Shown in pieces: positions 53,274 through 64,000 of a stretch of 64,000 nt of DNA. Source of the stretch: CBDEGU01 sp965238045 (GTDB taxonomy: Bacteria; Acidobacteriota; Terriglobia; Bryobacterales; UBA6623). The notes under the pieces were generated by a model. That model was given only the letters and a program-made list of their open reading frames with translations. It was not told the DNA's origin and made no database searches. Location of the stretch: assembly GCA_965238045.1 (NCBI GenBank), contig CBDEGU010000012.1:558001-622000 (forward strand), read 5' to 3'. The translations under genes and the position numbers were made by a program. The stretch's first letter is position 1. Each line of letters opens with the position of its first letter.

Positions 53274-53309
53274 CGACCTAAGCCAGTATCCGCCAGCCAA
53301 GAAAGATAG

Positions 53310-53450
53310 CTGCGGATGGAAATCCGCAGTCAAGAACTTGCAGCGACCGCAACGGCCGACGCTGGTGCGACGTGCTGTGTGGTGGCGCGGAAAACTGAGA
53401 TCTCCCGCGGGAGGTTCCGCGCCAACTCGACCGCGAATTCCCATTCGCGG
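53310..53450. repeat. Three dyads in the gap between convergent genes
   Basis: CTGCGGAT-GGAA-ATCCGCAG (53310-53329) is a perfect 8-bp stem with a tetraloop. CTCCCGCGGGAG (53402-53413) is a perfect palindrome, and CCGCGAAT-TCCC-ATTCGCGG (53431-53450) is another perfect 8-bp stem with a 4-base loop. No T run follows on the plus strand, so they are not simple rho-independent terminators. They may be REP-like. Confidence 0.6.
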
Positions 53451-53468
53451 CTCTGCCGCGGCCAGGCC

Positions 53469-54967
<1,499 letters not shown>

Positions 54968-54971
<4 letters not shown>

Positions 54972-57392
54972 TTGTTTAGGACCTCATCGAGATTCATGAG
55001 CTGATTCGCCACCATCGTAAGCGCCGCGAACTCAGCCTTGCCGAGCTTCTGGCCGGGCTTCGACTCCCCGACCGAGAGCGCCGCCTGGGCCTCGGCGGGA
55101 TGGGAATCATAGAAGCGCAAATAGTCCGCGTAGGCATGACGAACCACTGCGCGCTCCGTCTGATCGAGGGCGCGAGCCAGCAAGCGAGAGCTCATGTAGT
55201 CGAGCCGTGTGTCGAACTTCTTCGCGGCCCGCATGGCGTTCTCGGCCAGATATCGCGCCGCTTCAAAAAACTGCGTTCCATTCATCGTCAGCAGCGCTTG
55301 CAGCGGAGTGTTGGTGCGTTCGCGCTGCACGGTGCAGAACTCGCGCGACGGTGCATTGAAGATCGTCATCGCCGGAGGCGGAGCCGAGCGCTTCCAGAAC
55401 GTGTAGAGGCTGCGCCGGTAGAGCCGCTCGCCCGAGTCACGCTCATAGAAACGGGTATTGCTGCTCTTCATCGCGACGGTCTCCCAGATGCGGTCCGGCT
55501 GATAGGGTTTCACGCTCGGCCCGCCCACGCGGCGCGCGAGAAGCCCGCTGGCGGCGAGCGCGTAGTCACGCACCATTTCGGCTTCTATGCGATAGCGGGG
55601 ACCGCGTGAGAGGAACCGGTTCTGCGGGTCGGCCGCGAGCGCTGTTTCGGTCACGGCGGCGGACTGCCGGTAGGTCGCCGAGGTGACCATCGTTTTCATG
55701 AGTTGCTTGATGTCCCAGCCGGATTCGCGAAATTCAACCGCTAGCCAGTCGAGCAGGCGGGGATGCGAGGGCGCTTCCCCTTGCGAACCGAAATCCCCGG
55801 CGGTCTTAACCAGACCGGTCCCGAAGAGTTCCTGCCAGAAGCGGTTCACCGTGACGCGCGCGGTCAGCGGATTGGCCTCGCCGACGAGCCACTTCGCCAA
55901 ACCCAAGCGATTGCGAGGCAGCGACTCGGGCATGGCGCCGAGCACGGCGGGCGTGGCTGGCTCGACCTTCTCTCTGGGCTGGTCATACATACCGCGATAG
56001 AGACGAAGCTTCCAACTTGGCACCCTTGGGCGCCGTCTCTAATTCGAGAGTTCCGCCCTTGGCGAACGAAAGCACCTCGGAGCGGTCAAAACGCACCGTC
56101 CGAAGCGGGCGTCGGCGCGAATGCAGCCATGAGGTCAGCTTCGGGTGGGCGTTCGAGCGGACTTCCTCCAAGCGCTTTTGCTCGGAGGCAATCGCTCGCC
56201 GCAACTGCTCCCAGCGTTCGCCTTCGTGCTGGGCCGGCACGATGATCACCGGCGGGGTGTCGTAAATATTCCCGTCGCGGGGATGCTGCGTCGTATTGCG
56301 AAAGAACGCCGCCATGGCGTAAAAATCCCGCTACTTGATGGGATCGACCTTGTGGTCGTGGCAGGTCGCGCAACCGATCGTGAGTCCGAGCCAAACCATC
56401 CCTGTCGTGTCGACACGATCCTTGGCGTAGATGGCCGCGACTTCGTCGTCGATCACGCCTCCTTCATCAGTTGTGATATTGCAGCGGTGGAAACCGGTGG
56501 CGATGAGCTGATCGTTCGTCGGATTGTCGAGCAGATCGCCGGCAAGCTGCTCGATAGTAAATTGATCGAATCGCAGGTTACGGTTGAACGCCTGGATGAC
56601 CCAGTCGCGGTAGGGCCACATTTCGCGGTAGTTGTCGACGTGGAGCCCATGCGTATCGGCGTAGCGAGCAGCGTCGAGCCAGTAGCGCGCGCGATGCTCT
56701 CCATAGGCCGGCGAGCCCAGCAAGCGATCGACAAGTTTTTCATACGCGCCGGGCGAGGGATCATCGGCGAACGATTCCACGTCTTGCGGCTCGGGAGGCA
56801 AGCCGGTGAGATCGAGCGTCAGGCGGCGAATCAAACGACGCGGACTGGCCTCGGGCGAGGGTTCTAGTCCCGCTGCCTCAAGCCGGGCGAGCACAAAGCG
56901 GTCGATGGGGTTGCGAATCCACTTCTGATTCTTTACCGCGGGCAGCGCGCCCCGCCGCGGCGGGATAAAAGCCCAATGATCGCTCCAGCGGGCTCCTTGC
57001 TCGATCCACAGCCGGATCGTCTCGATTTGGCCGCCGGTCAGTTTCTTGTGGGAGTATTCGGGTGGCATCAGCAGCGCGGTATTTTTCTCGATGATCCGCC
57101 GGTAGATGAGGCTCGCTTCGGGGTTGCCGGGAACGATCGGCGTGCCGTTGTCCCGTTTCGCGAAGCCAGCTTCGCGCGTGTCGAGCCGCAAGCCGGCCAT
57201 GCGAGTAGCCGGGTCCGGGCCGTGGCAAAGAAAACAGTTATTAGAGAGAAGCGGCCGGACTTGACTCTGGAAGTCCACGCCCGTCTCGGCCGGCGCTGCC
57301 AGCGCGATAGCCGCCGCCAGGAATCCGGCCGCTAGGCCCGGCGCAATCGCCGCTAGCACGCTCGAAACGACAACACTCATCAGGCGCAACAT
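54968..57392 (-). pseudogene. DUF1549/DUF1553 (PSCyt/PSD1) protein with an in-frame stop and a frameshift
   Basis: The N-terminal part (57392-56331) has a leader and a cytochrome-c-type motif (NNCFLCHGPDP), then DUF1549. It stops at TAG in the sequence DHKVDPIK-stop-RDFYAM, where related proteins have Gln; CAG to TAG would explain it. The frame continues after the stop to 55983, then needs removal of one G from a GGG run near 56005 to enter the DUF1553 part (VNRFWQELFGTGLVKTAGDF, NTPLQALLTMN). Repaired length would be about 807 residues. Two separate lesions make true decay more likely here than in the single-indel genes. Confidence 0.85.
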
Positions 57393-57541
57393 CTCGGCCT
57401 CCAGCAGATCCTGGACACGGTGTCAGCGAAAACCCGTGTCAACGAAACCCTTCGGGCGGACGCGGCTGGCCAGTCGTTGCCAGTGGCCGATCGCCCCCTC
57501 GCCCGTCTGATCGTCCCTGATTTTAGCGCGGAACGGGAGAC

Positions 57542-58915
57542 CTAGGCTTGGGAGCGGGCGGCGATCACCGGCAAATTGGCCGCTTCCCAGGCCGCCATGC
57601 CTCCGGCGAGGTCTCGCAGGTTCGCGATTCCTTCCCGCTGCAAAATACTGCCGGCGATCGACGAGCGGTAGCCCCCGGCGCAGTGCACCACCACCGGCCG
57701 GCCGCGCGGCAGTTCCCCCAGTCGTTCCAGCAGATGATTCAGCGGGATGTTGAGGGCGCTTTCCAGGTGTTTCGCGCCATACTCGCTGGGCCCGCGAACG
57801 TCGAGGACCAAGGGGGGATTCTCGCCGGCCAGTTCTTCGGCCAGCACCGCGGGAACAATACGGTCCCAGCCCTCGGCCAGATCGCGCCGCCATTCCAAGG
57901 CCGCGAGCCCGTCTTGGAGATATCCGGCCACGTGATCGAAACCGATGCGTCCCAGCCTCATGGCGGCTTCTTCCTCTCCGCCGGGTTCGGTAATCAAGAT
58001 GATCGGCCGCTCGTGGCCCAGCAGCGTCCCGGCCCAGGTGGCGTACTGTCCGCCCAGGCCGATATTGAGACTCCCGGCGAGATGCGCGCGGGCGAAATCC
58101 GCCGGATCGCGCGTGTCGAGCAACTGGGCGTCCGCGGCGCCGGCCGCAAGAACTTCGTCGAGCGAGAGAGATTGCAGCGCGCGCGGAAGAGCCTGATCGA
58201 GAGTCGGGCGCTCCTTGGTGTTCATCACGGCATCGTAGCCAAAGTAGGCGGGAGAATCGGGCTGGTCGGCCGTTACGAGCGCGACAAACTTGTCCCTCGT
58301 CATGGGCTGCAGCGCATAGTTCGAGAGGCGCTGTTCTCCGATGGTCGAGACCGTCTCCTTGCTCAGGTTGCGCCCGCAAAGCGAACCGGCCCCATGGGCC
58401 GGATAGACGAGCGTATCATCGGGAAGCGGAAGGAGTTTGTCGCGAAGAGAGTCGTAGAGTCTGCTGGCCAGCTCGGCGGCCGAATAGCCCAGCGACGCCA
58501 TGAGGTCGGGACGGCCGACGTCGCCGATGAACAGGGTGTCGCCGGTGAGCACTGCGTAAGGCGTATCGGCGCTACGGCGGCGGTCAAACATCAGGATACA
58601 GATCGATTCCATCGTGTGTCCGGGGGTCTCGAGCGCTTGCAGCCGGACCTCGCCCATTTCGATGGAATCTCCATCCCGTAATGCGGTGAACTCATACTCG
58701 GCCTTCGCCCGCGCGCCCATGCAAATCCGGGCGCCGGCCCGGTCGCGCAACTCGAGATGACCCGCGACAAAGTCGGCGTGACAATGGGTCAGAATCACGT
58801 TCTTTATCCGGAGATCACGGCTCCGGCACTCGCCGAGATACTGGTCCACGTCGCGCTGAGGGTCGATGATTACCGCCGATCCGGTGGCTTCATCTCCAAT
58901 GAGAATAAGACGCAT
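57542..58915 (-). CDS. Metallo-beta-lactamase/rhodanese fusion (CstB/persulfide dioxygenase-like)
   Basis: CstB-type proteins couple persulfide dioxygenase to rhodanese domains in sulfide detoxification. The 457-residue protein has an MBL metal site (LTHCHADFVAGHLE, His44 and His46), then two rhodanese-like domains. The second has VVVHCAGGYRSS with an active-site Cys near 412; the first lacks a Cys at the corresponding place (ILITEPGGEEEA). The Fe(II) dioxygenase role is inferred from family. It stands alone here. Confidence 0.88.
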   Translation of the reverse strand: MRLILIGDEATGSAVIIDPQRDVDQYLGECRSRDLRIKNVILTHCHADFVAGHLELRDRAGARICMGARAKAEYEFTALRDGDSIEMGEVRLQALETPGHTMESICILMFDRRRSADTPYAVLTGDTLFIGDVGRPDLMASLGYSAAELASRLYDSLRDKLLPLPDDTLVYPAHGAGSLCGRNLSKETVSTIGEQRLSNYALQPMTRDKFVALVTADQPDSPAYFGYDAVMNTKERPTLDQALPRALQSLSLDEVLAAGAADAQLLDTRDPADFARAHLAGSLNIGLGGQYATWAGTLLGHERPIILITEPGGEEEAAMRLGRIGFDHVAGYLQDGLAALEWRRDLAEGWDRIVPAVLAEELAGENPPLVLDVRGPSEYGAKHLESALNIPLNHLLERLGELPRGRPVVVHCAGGYRSSIAGSILQREGIANLRDLAGGMAAWEAANLPVIAARSQA

Positions 58916-59181
58916 GGGCCAGACAATTGAGATAATATTGCTTGAAGATCACGTCTGCTCTCGCCGCGGCCTGAAATAAATTAGGGCTTCAGCGTCGCGC
59001 AAGCGCTGTGCGCACGTGCCATAATGGAAATGGTTGCTGTTTTGATTCCTGAACTCCCTACCATCGTCTTCGCAGACCAGAACGCCTCTAAGGTTAGCAC
59101 CTCGAGATTACCCTGCCTGCAGATCCTAGGCTAGCTCAGACACAAAGTCTAACAGCAAGTTTTCTACGAGGAGAAGTAGCA

Positions 59182-59388
59182 ATGAAAGAAAGAGGCACCG
59201 TAAAGTGGTTCAACGACAGCAAAGGATACGGATTCATCCAGCGATCTAGCGGCGACGATGTCTTCGTGCATTTCTCCGCCATTCAGGCGGATGGGTTCCG
59301 AACCTTGGAAGAGGGCGCGGAAGTAGAGTTCGAAGTCGAGCAGGGTCCCAAGGGCCTTCAGGCGGTCAATGTAACTCTCGGCAGCTAG
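59182..59388 (+). CDS. cspA: Cold-shock domain protein
   Basis: CspA-type proteins bind single-stranded RNA. The 68-residue protein contains RNP1 GYGFI (residues 18-22) and RNP2 VFVHFSA (28-34), the standard cold-shock motifs. A GAGGAGA site lies just before ATG 59182. The 266-bp gap upstream may contain a long leader, as cold-shock genes often have, and a cataat at 59019-59024 is a possible -10. I cannot prove the leader. Confidence 0.95.
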   Translation: MKERGTVKWFNDSKGYGFIQRSSGDDVFVHFSAIQADGFRTLEEGAEVEFEVEQGPKGLQAVNVTLGS

Positions 59389-59403
59389 CCCAGCAAACCA
59401 CGA

Positions 59404-59458
59404 AAAAAATAAACCCAGGGGCGCTTGGACTCTCTGCCCGCGACCAGACCAAGCGCCC
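59404..59458 (-). terminator. Rho-independent terminator for the PfpI gene
   Basis: GGGCGCTTGG (59419-59428) and CCAAGCGCCC (59449-59458) form a perfect 10-bp stem. On the minus strand it is followed by TGGGTTTATTTTTT. It lies beyond the stop of the leftward gene at 59547. On the plus strand the A run lies before the stem, so it does not serve cspA in the standard way. Confidence 0.75.
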
Positions 59459-59546
59459 ACTGGACCTTGCGGCGCTTGCCCGATGGTTCCGCGCTCCATG
59501 CTTTCAGGTTGGCGTGGGGCTCCGCTTTAGCTCGCGCGGATCCGGG

Positions 59547-60065
59547 TTACTCCAGAGCCTTCATCAGGGCCTTAACGAACGGGATCAGATCCTTCGGCGT
59601 GCGTGAAGTGATGATCGGCCCGTCGACAACCACCTCTTCGTCAACCCACTCGGCGCCCGCGTTCTCCATGTCGTCGCGAATCGAAAAAAACGAGGTCGCT
59701 TTGCGGCCTTCGAGCACACGAGCCGAACACAAGATCCAGGGGCCGTGGCAAATCGCCGCCACGGGCTTGTTCTCATGCACCGCTTTGCGGACCAATTCGC
59801 GAAAAGCCGGATTTCTCCGCATGTGATCGGGGGAGAACCCTCCGGGGATCACGATCGCGTCAAGATGGTCCACCTGAATCTCTCCGATCGCCCGCTCGGC
59901 CCGGGCCGGATAGCCATGCTTGCTTAAGTAGGTGACACCGGCTTCCGGTCCTACGACGAGGACCTCGCAGCCCGCGTCACGCAAGCGCAAGATCGGATAC
60001 CACAGTTCGAGATCTTCGTACTGTTGCGCGACAAATACCGCGACTCTTCTCTCCGCCAGTCCCAT
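59547..60065 (-). CDS. DJ-1/PfpI-family protein
   Basis: DJ-1/PfpI proteins include glyoxalases, chaperones and stress proteins. The 172-residue protein starts at ATG 60065 (MGLAERRVAVFV) and has the nucleophile-elbow motif AAICHGPWIL with Cys106, and Glu18 in EDLELWYPILRLRDAG as in PfpI-type members. An upstream ATG at 60179 would add 38 unlikely residues. It ends at a clear terminator. Confidence 0.88.
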   Translation of the reverse strand: MGLAERRVAVFVAQQYEDLELWYPILRLRDAGCEVLVVGPEAGVTYLSKHGYPARAERAIGEIQVDHLDAIVIPGGFSPDHMRRNPAFRELVRKAVHENKPVAAICHGPWILCSARVLEGRKATSFFSIRDDMENAGAEWVDEEVVVDGPIITSRTPKDLIPFVKALMKALE

Positions 60066-60327
60066 AGGCCCCCGCTCTCCAAATCGCTGCTGATCCGTCA
60101 GTCTAGCGTGACCCAAATCGCCGCGCAAGGGCCGCTCGTCCGGCCGCTCGCCCGGCTCAGCCTTCGCTCCCTTAGCCACTCCGCGTGTTCAAACCATCCC
60201 GCCACGTTTGGCCCAAGCCCGACAAGAGAACCATCGAAACCCCGCGCTCCTAAGAAAACCCGCCGTTGCTCTTCGACACTAGACACTCTCTGCCGCTACA
60301 CTTAAATCCGCCGCAAGGGGGAACGAC

Positions 60328-62088
60328 ATGTCAAAGAACGGCAAATTGCGCAGCCAGGATTGGTTCGGGCGCAAGGACAAGCTGGGGTTCATTCACCGCT
60401 CGTGGATGAAAGCCGAGGGTTTCTCCGACGCCGTCTTTGACAGTAAGCCCGTCGTGGGCATCTGTAATTCCTGGAGCGAGCTGACCAATTGCAACGCGCA
60501 TCTGCGTCAGGTGGCCGACGCCGTCAAACGCGGGGTTTGGGCGGCGGGCGGTTTTCCTTTGGAATTCCCCACGATCTCGCTGGGCGAACCCTTCATGCGC
60601 CCTTCGACGATGATGTTCCGCAACCTGATGGCGATGGACGTGGAGGAATCAATCCGCGCCAATCCGCTTGATGGCGTGGTGCTGCTTTGCGGCTGCGACA
60701 AGACCACGCCGGCTCAGCTCATGGGCGCAGCCAGCGCCAAGCTGCCCTCGATCATGGTCACCGGCGGGCCGATGCTCAAAGGCATGTGGCGAGGAACCGA
60801 GATCGGCTCGGGCACCGATGTCTGGCATTACTGGGACGAGTTGCGCGCCGGCCGCATCCAGGAAGAGGACTGGTGCGAACTCGAAAGCTGCATGTCGCGC
60901 AGCGCCGGCCACTGCATGGTCATGGGCACCGCCTCGACCATGACCAGCCTCGCCGAAGCCATGGGCATGACCCTCACCGGCTGCGCCAGCATCCCGGCGG
61001 CCGATTCCCGCCGCTACGAGATGGCCGAGCGTAGCGGCGCCCGCATGGTCGAGATGATTCGCGAAGACCTCACCCCGGCGAAGATCATTACCCGGCTGGC
61101 GATCGAGAACGCCATTCGCGTCAACATGGCCATTGGCGGCTCGACCAACGCCATCATCCACCTCAAGGCGATCGCCGGACGCCTCGGCATCGATCTGCCC
61201 CTTTCGCTCTACGACGACATCTCGCGCAGCACCCCCGTGATCGCCAACATCCGTCCCTCGGGCAAGTACTTGATGGAGGACATGTACTACGCCGGCGGCG
61301 TTCCGGCCGTGATGAAAGAGATCGAGTCGCTGCTGCATCTCGATGTGATAACGGCGACCGGCAAGACGATGGGTGAAAACATCAGCGGCGCCCGCTGCCA
61401 TAACAACGACGTTATCCGCCCGACCAGCAACCCGATTCAGAGCGAGGGCGGGACCGTAATTCTCTATGGCAATCTGGCTCCCAACGGAGCGGTCATCAAG
61501 ACCAGCGCCGCCGACCCGAAGCTCATGCAGCACACCGGCCGCGCGGTTGTCTTCGAGGACCACTCCGACCTCATGGAGCGGCTCGACAGTCCAGACCTCG
61601 ATGTCGACAAAGACTCGGTGCTGGTGCTCAAGCATGGCGGACCGGTCGGCGCACCGGGCATGCCCGAGTACGGCAACCTTCCGATTCCGTCGAAACTGCT
61701 CAAGCTGGGCGTCACCGACATGGTGCGTATCAGCGACGCGCGCATGAGCGGGACCAGTTACGGCACGGTCGTGCTGCACATCTCACCCGAGGCGGCGATC
61801 GGCGGCCTCCTGGCGGTGGTCCAGAACGGAGACGAGATTCGCCTCGACGTTCGCAACCGCAAGATGGACCTGCTCGTTGGCGAAGAAGAGATTGCCCGGC
61901 GGCTAGGAGAGCGGAAGAAGCGGCGCACCCACTATGACCGCGGCTACGGCCGGCTCTACATCGAAAATGTTCTGCAAGCCGACGAAGGCTGCGACTTCGG
62001 CTTTCTGCAAAGGCCAGCCGCCGTGCCCGACGAAAGCGGGGACGAACAGGGAACCCGCGCGGCCGACAAGCTGCCGCTGGCTTTCTGA
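60328..62088 (+). CDS. IlvD/Edd-family dehydratase, probably for sugar acids
   Basis: The family removes water from dihydroxy acids using an Fe-S cluster and magnesium. The 586-residue protein begins KLRSQDWFGRKDKLGFIHRS, as in L-arabinonate/xylonate dehydratases. Candidate cluster cysteines are C55, C123 and C196, spaced 68 and 73 as I recall for arabinonate dehydratase. This makes an aldonate role likely; IlvD proper in branched-chain synthesis is less likely. The sialidase gene follows 34 bp later, so the two may share a transcript. Confidence 0.88.
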   Translation: MSKNGKLRSQDWFGRKDKLGFIHRSWMKAEGFSDAVFDSKPVVGICNSWSELTNCNAHLRQVADAVKRGVWAAGGFPLEFPTISLGEPFMRPSTMMFRNLMAMDVEESIRANPLDGVVLLCGCDKTTPAQLMGAASAKLPSIMVTGGPMLKGMWRGTEIGSGTDVWHYWDELRAGRIQEEDWCELESCMSRSAGHCMVMGTASTMTSLAEAMGMTLTGCASIPAADSRRYEMAERSGARMVEMIREDLTPAKIITRLAIENAIRVNMAIGGSTNAIIHLKAIAGRLGIDLPLSLYDDISRSTPVIANIRPSGKYLMEDMYYAGGVPAVMKEIESLLHLDVITATGKTMGENISGARCHNNDVIRPTSNPIQSEGGTVILYGNLAPNGAVIKTSAADPKLMQHTGRAVVFEDHSDLMERLDSPDLDVDKDSVLVLKHGGPVGAPGMPEYGNLPIPSKLLKLGVTDMVRISDARMSGTSYGTVVLHISPEAAIGGLLAVVQNGDEIRLDVRNRKMDLLVGEEEIARRLGERKKRRTHYDRGYGRLYIENVLQADEGCDFGFLQRPAAVPDESGDEQGTRAADKLPLAF

Positions 62089-62122
62089 GCGTTGATCTCG
62101 CAGTCGCAAATGGAGTGATTTC

Positions 62123-63304
62123 ATGATGACGACACGATCTTGGATGCCTTTGCTGGTGTTGCTTACCCTCCCGGTCTCTCTGCCCGCGGCGGACCCGCCG
62201 GGAGAGGGTCTGTGGGAACAGGTCGACGTCTTCACGGCGGGCCACGACGGCTATCACACCTTTCGCATTCCCGCGATTGTGACCGCCCCGGACGGAGCAC
62301 TGATCGCATTCGCCGAAGCGCGCAAGGAGAACCGCTCCGACCCCGGCGGCGGCGACATCGATCTTGTCTACAGGCACAGCACCGATGGCGGCAAGACATG
62401 GTCGCCGCTGAGGGTGCTCGATGATCCGGGCGAAGGCTGGGGTGCATCGAACCCGACTCCGGTCGCCGACCGCGATAGCGGCCGCGTGTGGATTCTCTAC
62501 AATCACTGGGAGCCGGGTTTCGGCACCGAGCGATCCCAGCCCGGCACGTCGAACAACCAGGCCTGGGCGCGTCACAGCGATGACAACGGCGCCACCTGGT
62601 CCGAAGCGGTGGATCTGACCCGCGTGTCCCGAGCCTACGACCACTGGGGCGCGATGTTCCTGGGGCCAGGCGGCGCGATCCAGGCACGCGACGGCCGCCT
62701 GATCGTGCCCGCGGCCATGAAGCCCGACATCTACTCCGTGTGGATGTCGATTGGCGGCTTCGAGGGCCGTACGAGCCTCATGCGCGCCTATGCGCTTACA
62801 AGTGACGACCACGGTGACACATGGAAGCGGGGCGAACTGGTGAAAGCGCAAACCAATGAGAATCAACTTGTCGAGTTGAGCGACGGGGCCATCATGATGG
62901 ACGCGCGCCAGGGTGCCGGCGGGCATCGCTGGCTGATGGTCAGCTCCGACGGCGGCGGGACGTGGTCGAATCCCGTTCCGGGCCAGCAGGTCACGCCGAT
63001 CTGTGCCGCGATCGAGCGCTACACATCGAAAGCCCAAGGCGACGACCGAGACCGCATTCTCTGGACCGGCCCCGCCGGCCCGGGCCGCAAGCGGCTCATG
63101 CTGCGGGTGAGCTATGACGAGGGCCAAACCTTCCGGGACGAAAAAGTCATCTACGGCGGCCTCGCGGCCTACTCCGACATCGCCATTCTCAACGATAAAA
63201 CGGTTGGCGTGCTCTGGGAACGGGGCGTCAGCGTGGGTTACCAATTCATCACGTTCACGCGCTTCGACCGGTCGTTCTTCGAATCCGGGCCGCACGGGCG
63301 GTGA
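62123..63304 (+). CDS. Secreted sialidase (GH33-like)
   Basis: The 393-residue protein has a signal peptide (WMPLLVLLTLPVSLPA), the FRIP motif at residues 47-50 (HTFRIPAIV), and Asp boxes STDGGKTW, SDDNGATW, SDDHGDTW and SSDGGGTW. GH33 enzymes hydrolyse terminal sialic acids. FRIP with four Asp boxes is good support for the family. It could be a sialidase or a related glycosidase; the substrate has not been tested. Confidence 0.9.
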   Translation: MMTTRSWMPLLVLLTLPVSLPAADPPGEGLWEQVDVFTAGHDGYHTFRIPAIVTAPDGALIAFAEARKENRSDPGGGDIDLVYRHSTDGGKTWSPLRVLDDPGEGWGASNPTPVADRDSGRVWILYNHWEPGFGTERSQPGTSNNQAWARHSDDNGATWSEAVDLTRVSRAYDHWGAMFLGPGGAIQARDGRLIVPAAMKPDIYSVWMSIGGFEGRTSLMRAYALTSDDHGDTWKRGELVKAQTNENQLVELSDGAIMMDARQGAGGHRWLMVSSDGGGTWSNPVPGQQVTPICAAIERYTSKAQGDDRDRILWTGPAGPGRKRLMLRVSYDEGQTFRDEKVIYGGLAAYSDIAILNDKTVGVLWERGVSVGYQFITFTRFDRSFFESGPHGR

Positions 63305-63374
63305 AAACACCGCCCGCCGCGGCGCTCCGCCAGTGTTTCATCATCCACCCCGCTGGCCGTGCCATACGCCCCGA

Positions 63375-64000
63375 TCATTCCGCGAACGCGAGCTTGCGAG
63401 CTTGTCCGATCACCTCCGCGCCTCGGGACAAGACTTCCCGTCGCCAGGACGGGTCCGCCGGGCTGAAAGCTGCTTTCAACTCCAGCTTTGCCGGGTGGCC
63501 GATACCTCCGTCGCCGTAGTGGCGCCAGCGATTTTCCGCCCGGAGAAACTTGACGACCTCAACACCGCTTAGCGTTCCAAATTCCTGGCAGACGAAGTAG
63601 AAATTCGCCTTTGGAAGCACGCGAGGATACATCGTATCGTGCGCCCCGCTGATTCTGTAGGCCACGCCCCGGTCCGGATCCCAAGAACTGACGCGCGCGC
63701 CAAAGGCCGCCTTCATCTCGCGATATAATGCCGACCCCTCGTCCGCTTCATGCAGCAGCAGCGAATCGACGCCGAAAGGGCCCAGCCCAGTATGCACATC
63801 CACGACGACCAGACGCCGGACCTCCGCTAGCTGAGATTTGACGAACTGCTGAAACTTGCGGGGACCTTCCTCAAGTGCGTCGCCGCCGTAGAACAGCCCT
63901 TTCGGATATTCGTACTGCCCCCTTGCGATCGCCTGCTTAAGCGTGCTCATGCCATGGCGCAGGACGAGCCAGCCGGCCCGAGCATAGTAGAAATCCCAAG
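63375..64000 (-). CDS. DUF2817 / M14-like peptidase (N-terminus beyond window)
   Basis: The coding frame continues upstream past ATG 63950 to the window edge, with no stop (YARAGWLVLRHGMSTLKQAI), so the visible part is incomplete. The segment RGQYEYPKGLFYGGDALEEG and VVDVHTGLGPFGVDSLL resemble DUF2817, a family in the M14 carboxypeptidase fold. DVHTG likely carries a zinc ligand. It ends FAE at 63375. Confidence 0.75.
   Translation of the reverse strand, partial: WDFYYARAGWLVLRHGMSTLKQAIARGQYEYPKGLFYGGDALEEGPRKFQQFVKSQLAEVRRLVVVDVHTGLGPFGVDSLLLHEADEGSALYREMKAAFGARVSSWDPDRGVAYRISGAHDTMYPRVLPKANFYFVCQEFGTLSGVEVVKFLRAENRWRHYGDGGIGHPAKLELKAAFSPADPSWRREVLSRGAEVIGQARKLAFAE

Noticed and set aside
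61730..63310. A 526-codon leftward open frame
   Set aside because: It is antisense to the dehydratase and sialidase genes and shows no family motifs; its composition is typical of a shadow.

Overview
The window is one GC-rich stretch of about 64 kb, apparently chromosomal. It looks like an Acidobacteriota genome of the Solibacter/Bryobacter kind. That assignment is inference: it rests on secreted sialidase-like, DUF1501 and DUF1549/DUF1553 proteins, Tat-type MxRRxF-like leaders, ThuA and PhoX proteins, and IS110-type debris next to Gram-negative flagellar and lipopolysaccharide genes. No 16S rRNA or tRNA gene was recognised to confirm it.

Region 1 (1-15.9 kb) is a flagellar locus. A leftward rod gene (flgF-like, cut by the window edge) diverges from a rightward run: fliK, flgD, flgE, fliN, fliO, fliP, fliQ, fliR, flhB, flhA, flhF, a FliA-type sigma factor, fliM, a second and longer fliN-like gene, and a small membrane protein with a DUF2802-like tail. 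Together they encode the export gate, hook assembly, hook-length control, the C-ring switch, the placement GTPase and the late-gene sigma factor. fliF, fliG, motAB and flagellin are not here. Three of these genes (fliK, fliP, second fliN) are each broken by an apparent one-base loss. The fliP break falls on an ATGA stop/start overlap. The sigma gene has no ATG, GTG or TTG start ahead of region 2.

Region 2 (16-34 kb) is mixed housekeeping and secreted enzymes: a KamA-type radical-SAM aminomutase, a transposase relic, a sialidase-like protein, a double cupin, cysK with a YeiH-type exporter, a secreted BsuPI-domain protein (frameshifted), an exported methyltransferase, PhoX, the classic rplU-rpmA-obg-nadD operon, ThuA, a zinc/quinone oxidoreductase, xdhC plus a MobA/MocA-like transferase, two 39-residue membrane peptides and an M48 protease.

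Region 3 (34-48 kb) holds a Tat/lipoprotein amidohydrolase, an SGNH hydrolase, a heptosyltransferase with a degenerate HldE-like protein, an FMN alpha-hydroxyacid oxidase, a 615-residue secreted protein of unknown function, a sugar-type ABC ATPase/permease pair without a binding protein, a HAD phosphatase, and a degraded IS110-type element surrounded by repeats. A 169-bp palindromic element and a related GTGGTGAGA family lie between genes here.

Region 4 (48-64 kb) carries a TauE-type exporter, tyrS, purN and purM, a secreted amidohydrolase, a DUF1501 gene coupled to a broken DUF1549/DUF1553 gene, a persulfide-dioxygenase/rhodanese fusion, cspA, a PfpI protein, an IlvD/Edd sugar-acid dehydratase, a GH33-like sialidase and the start of a DUF2817 peptidase that runs off the end. 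No CRISPR array, phage or defence island was seen.
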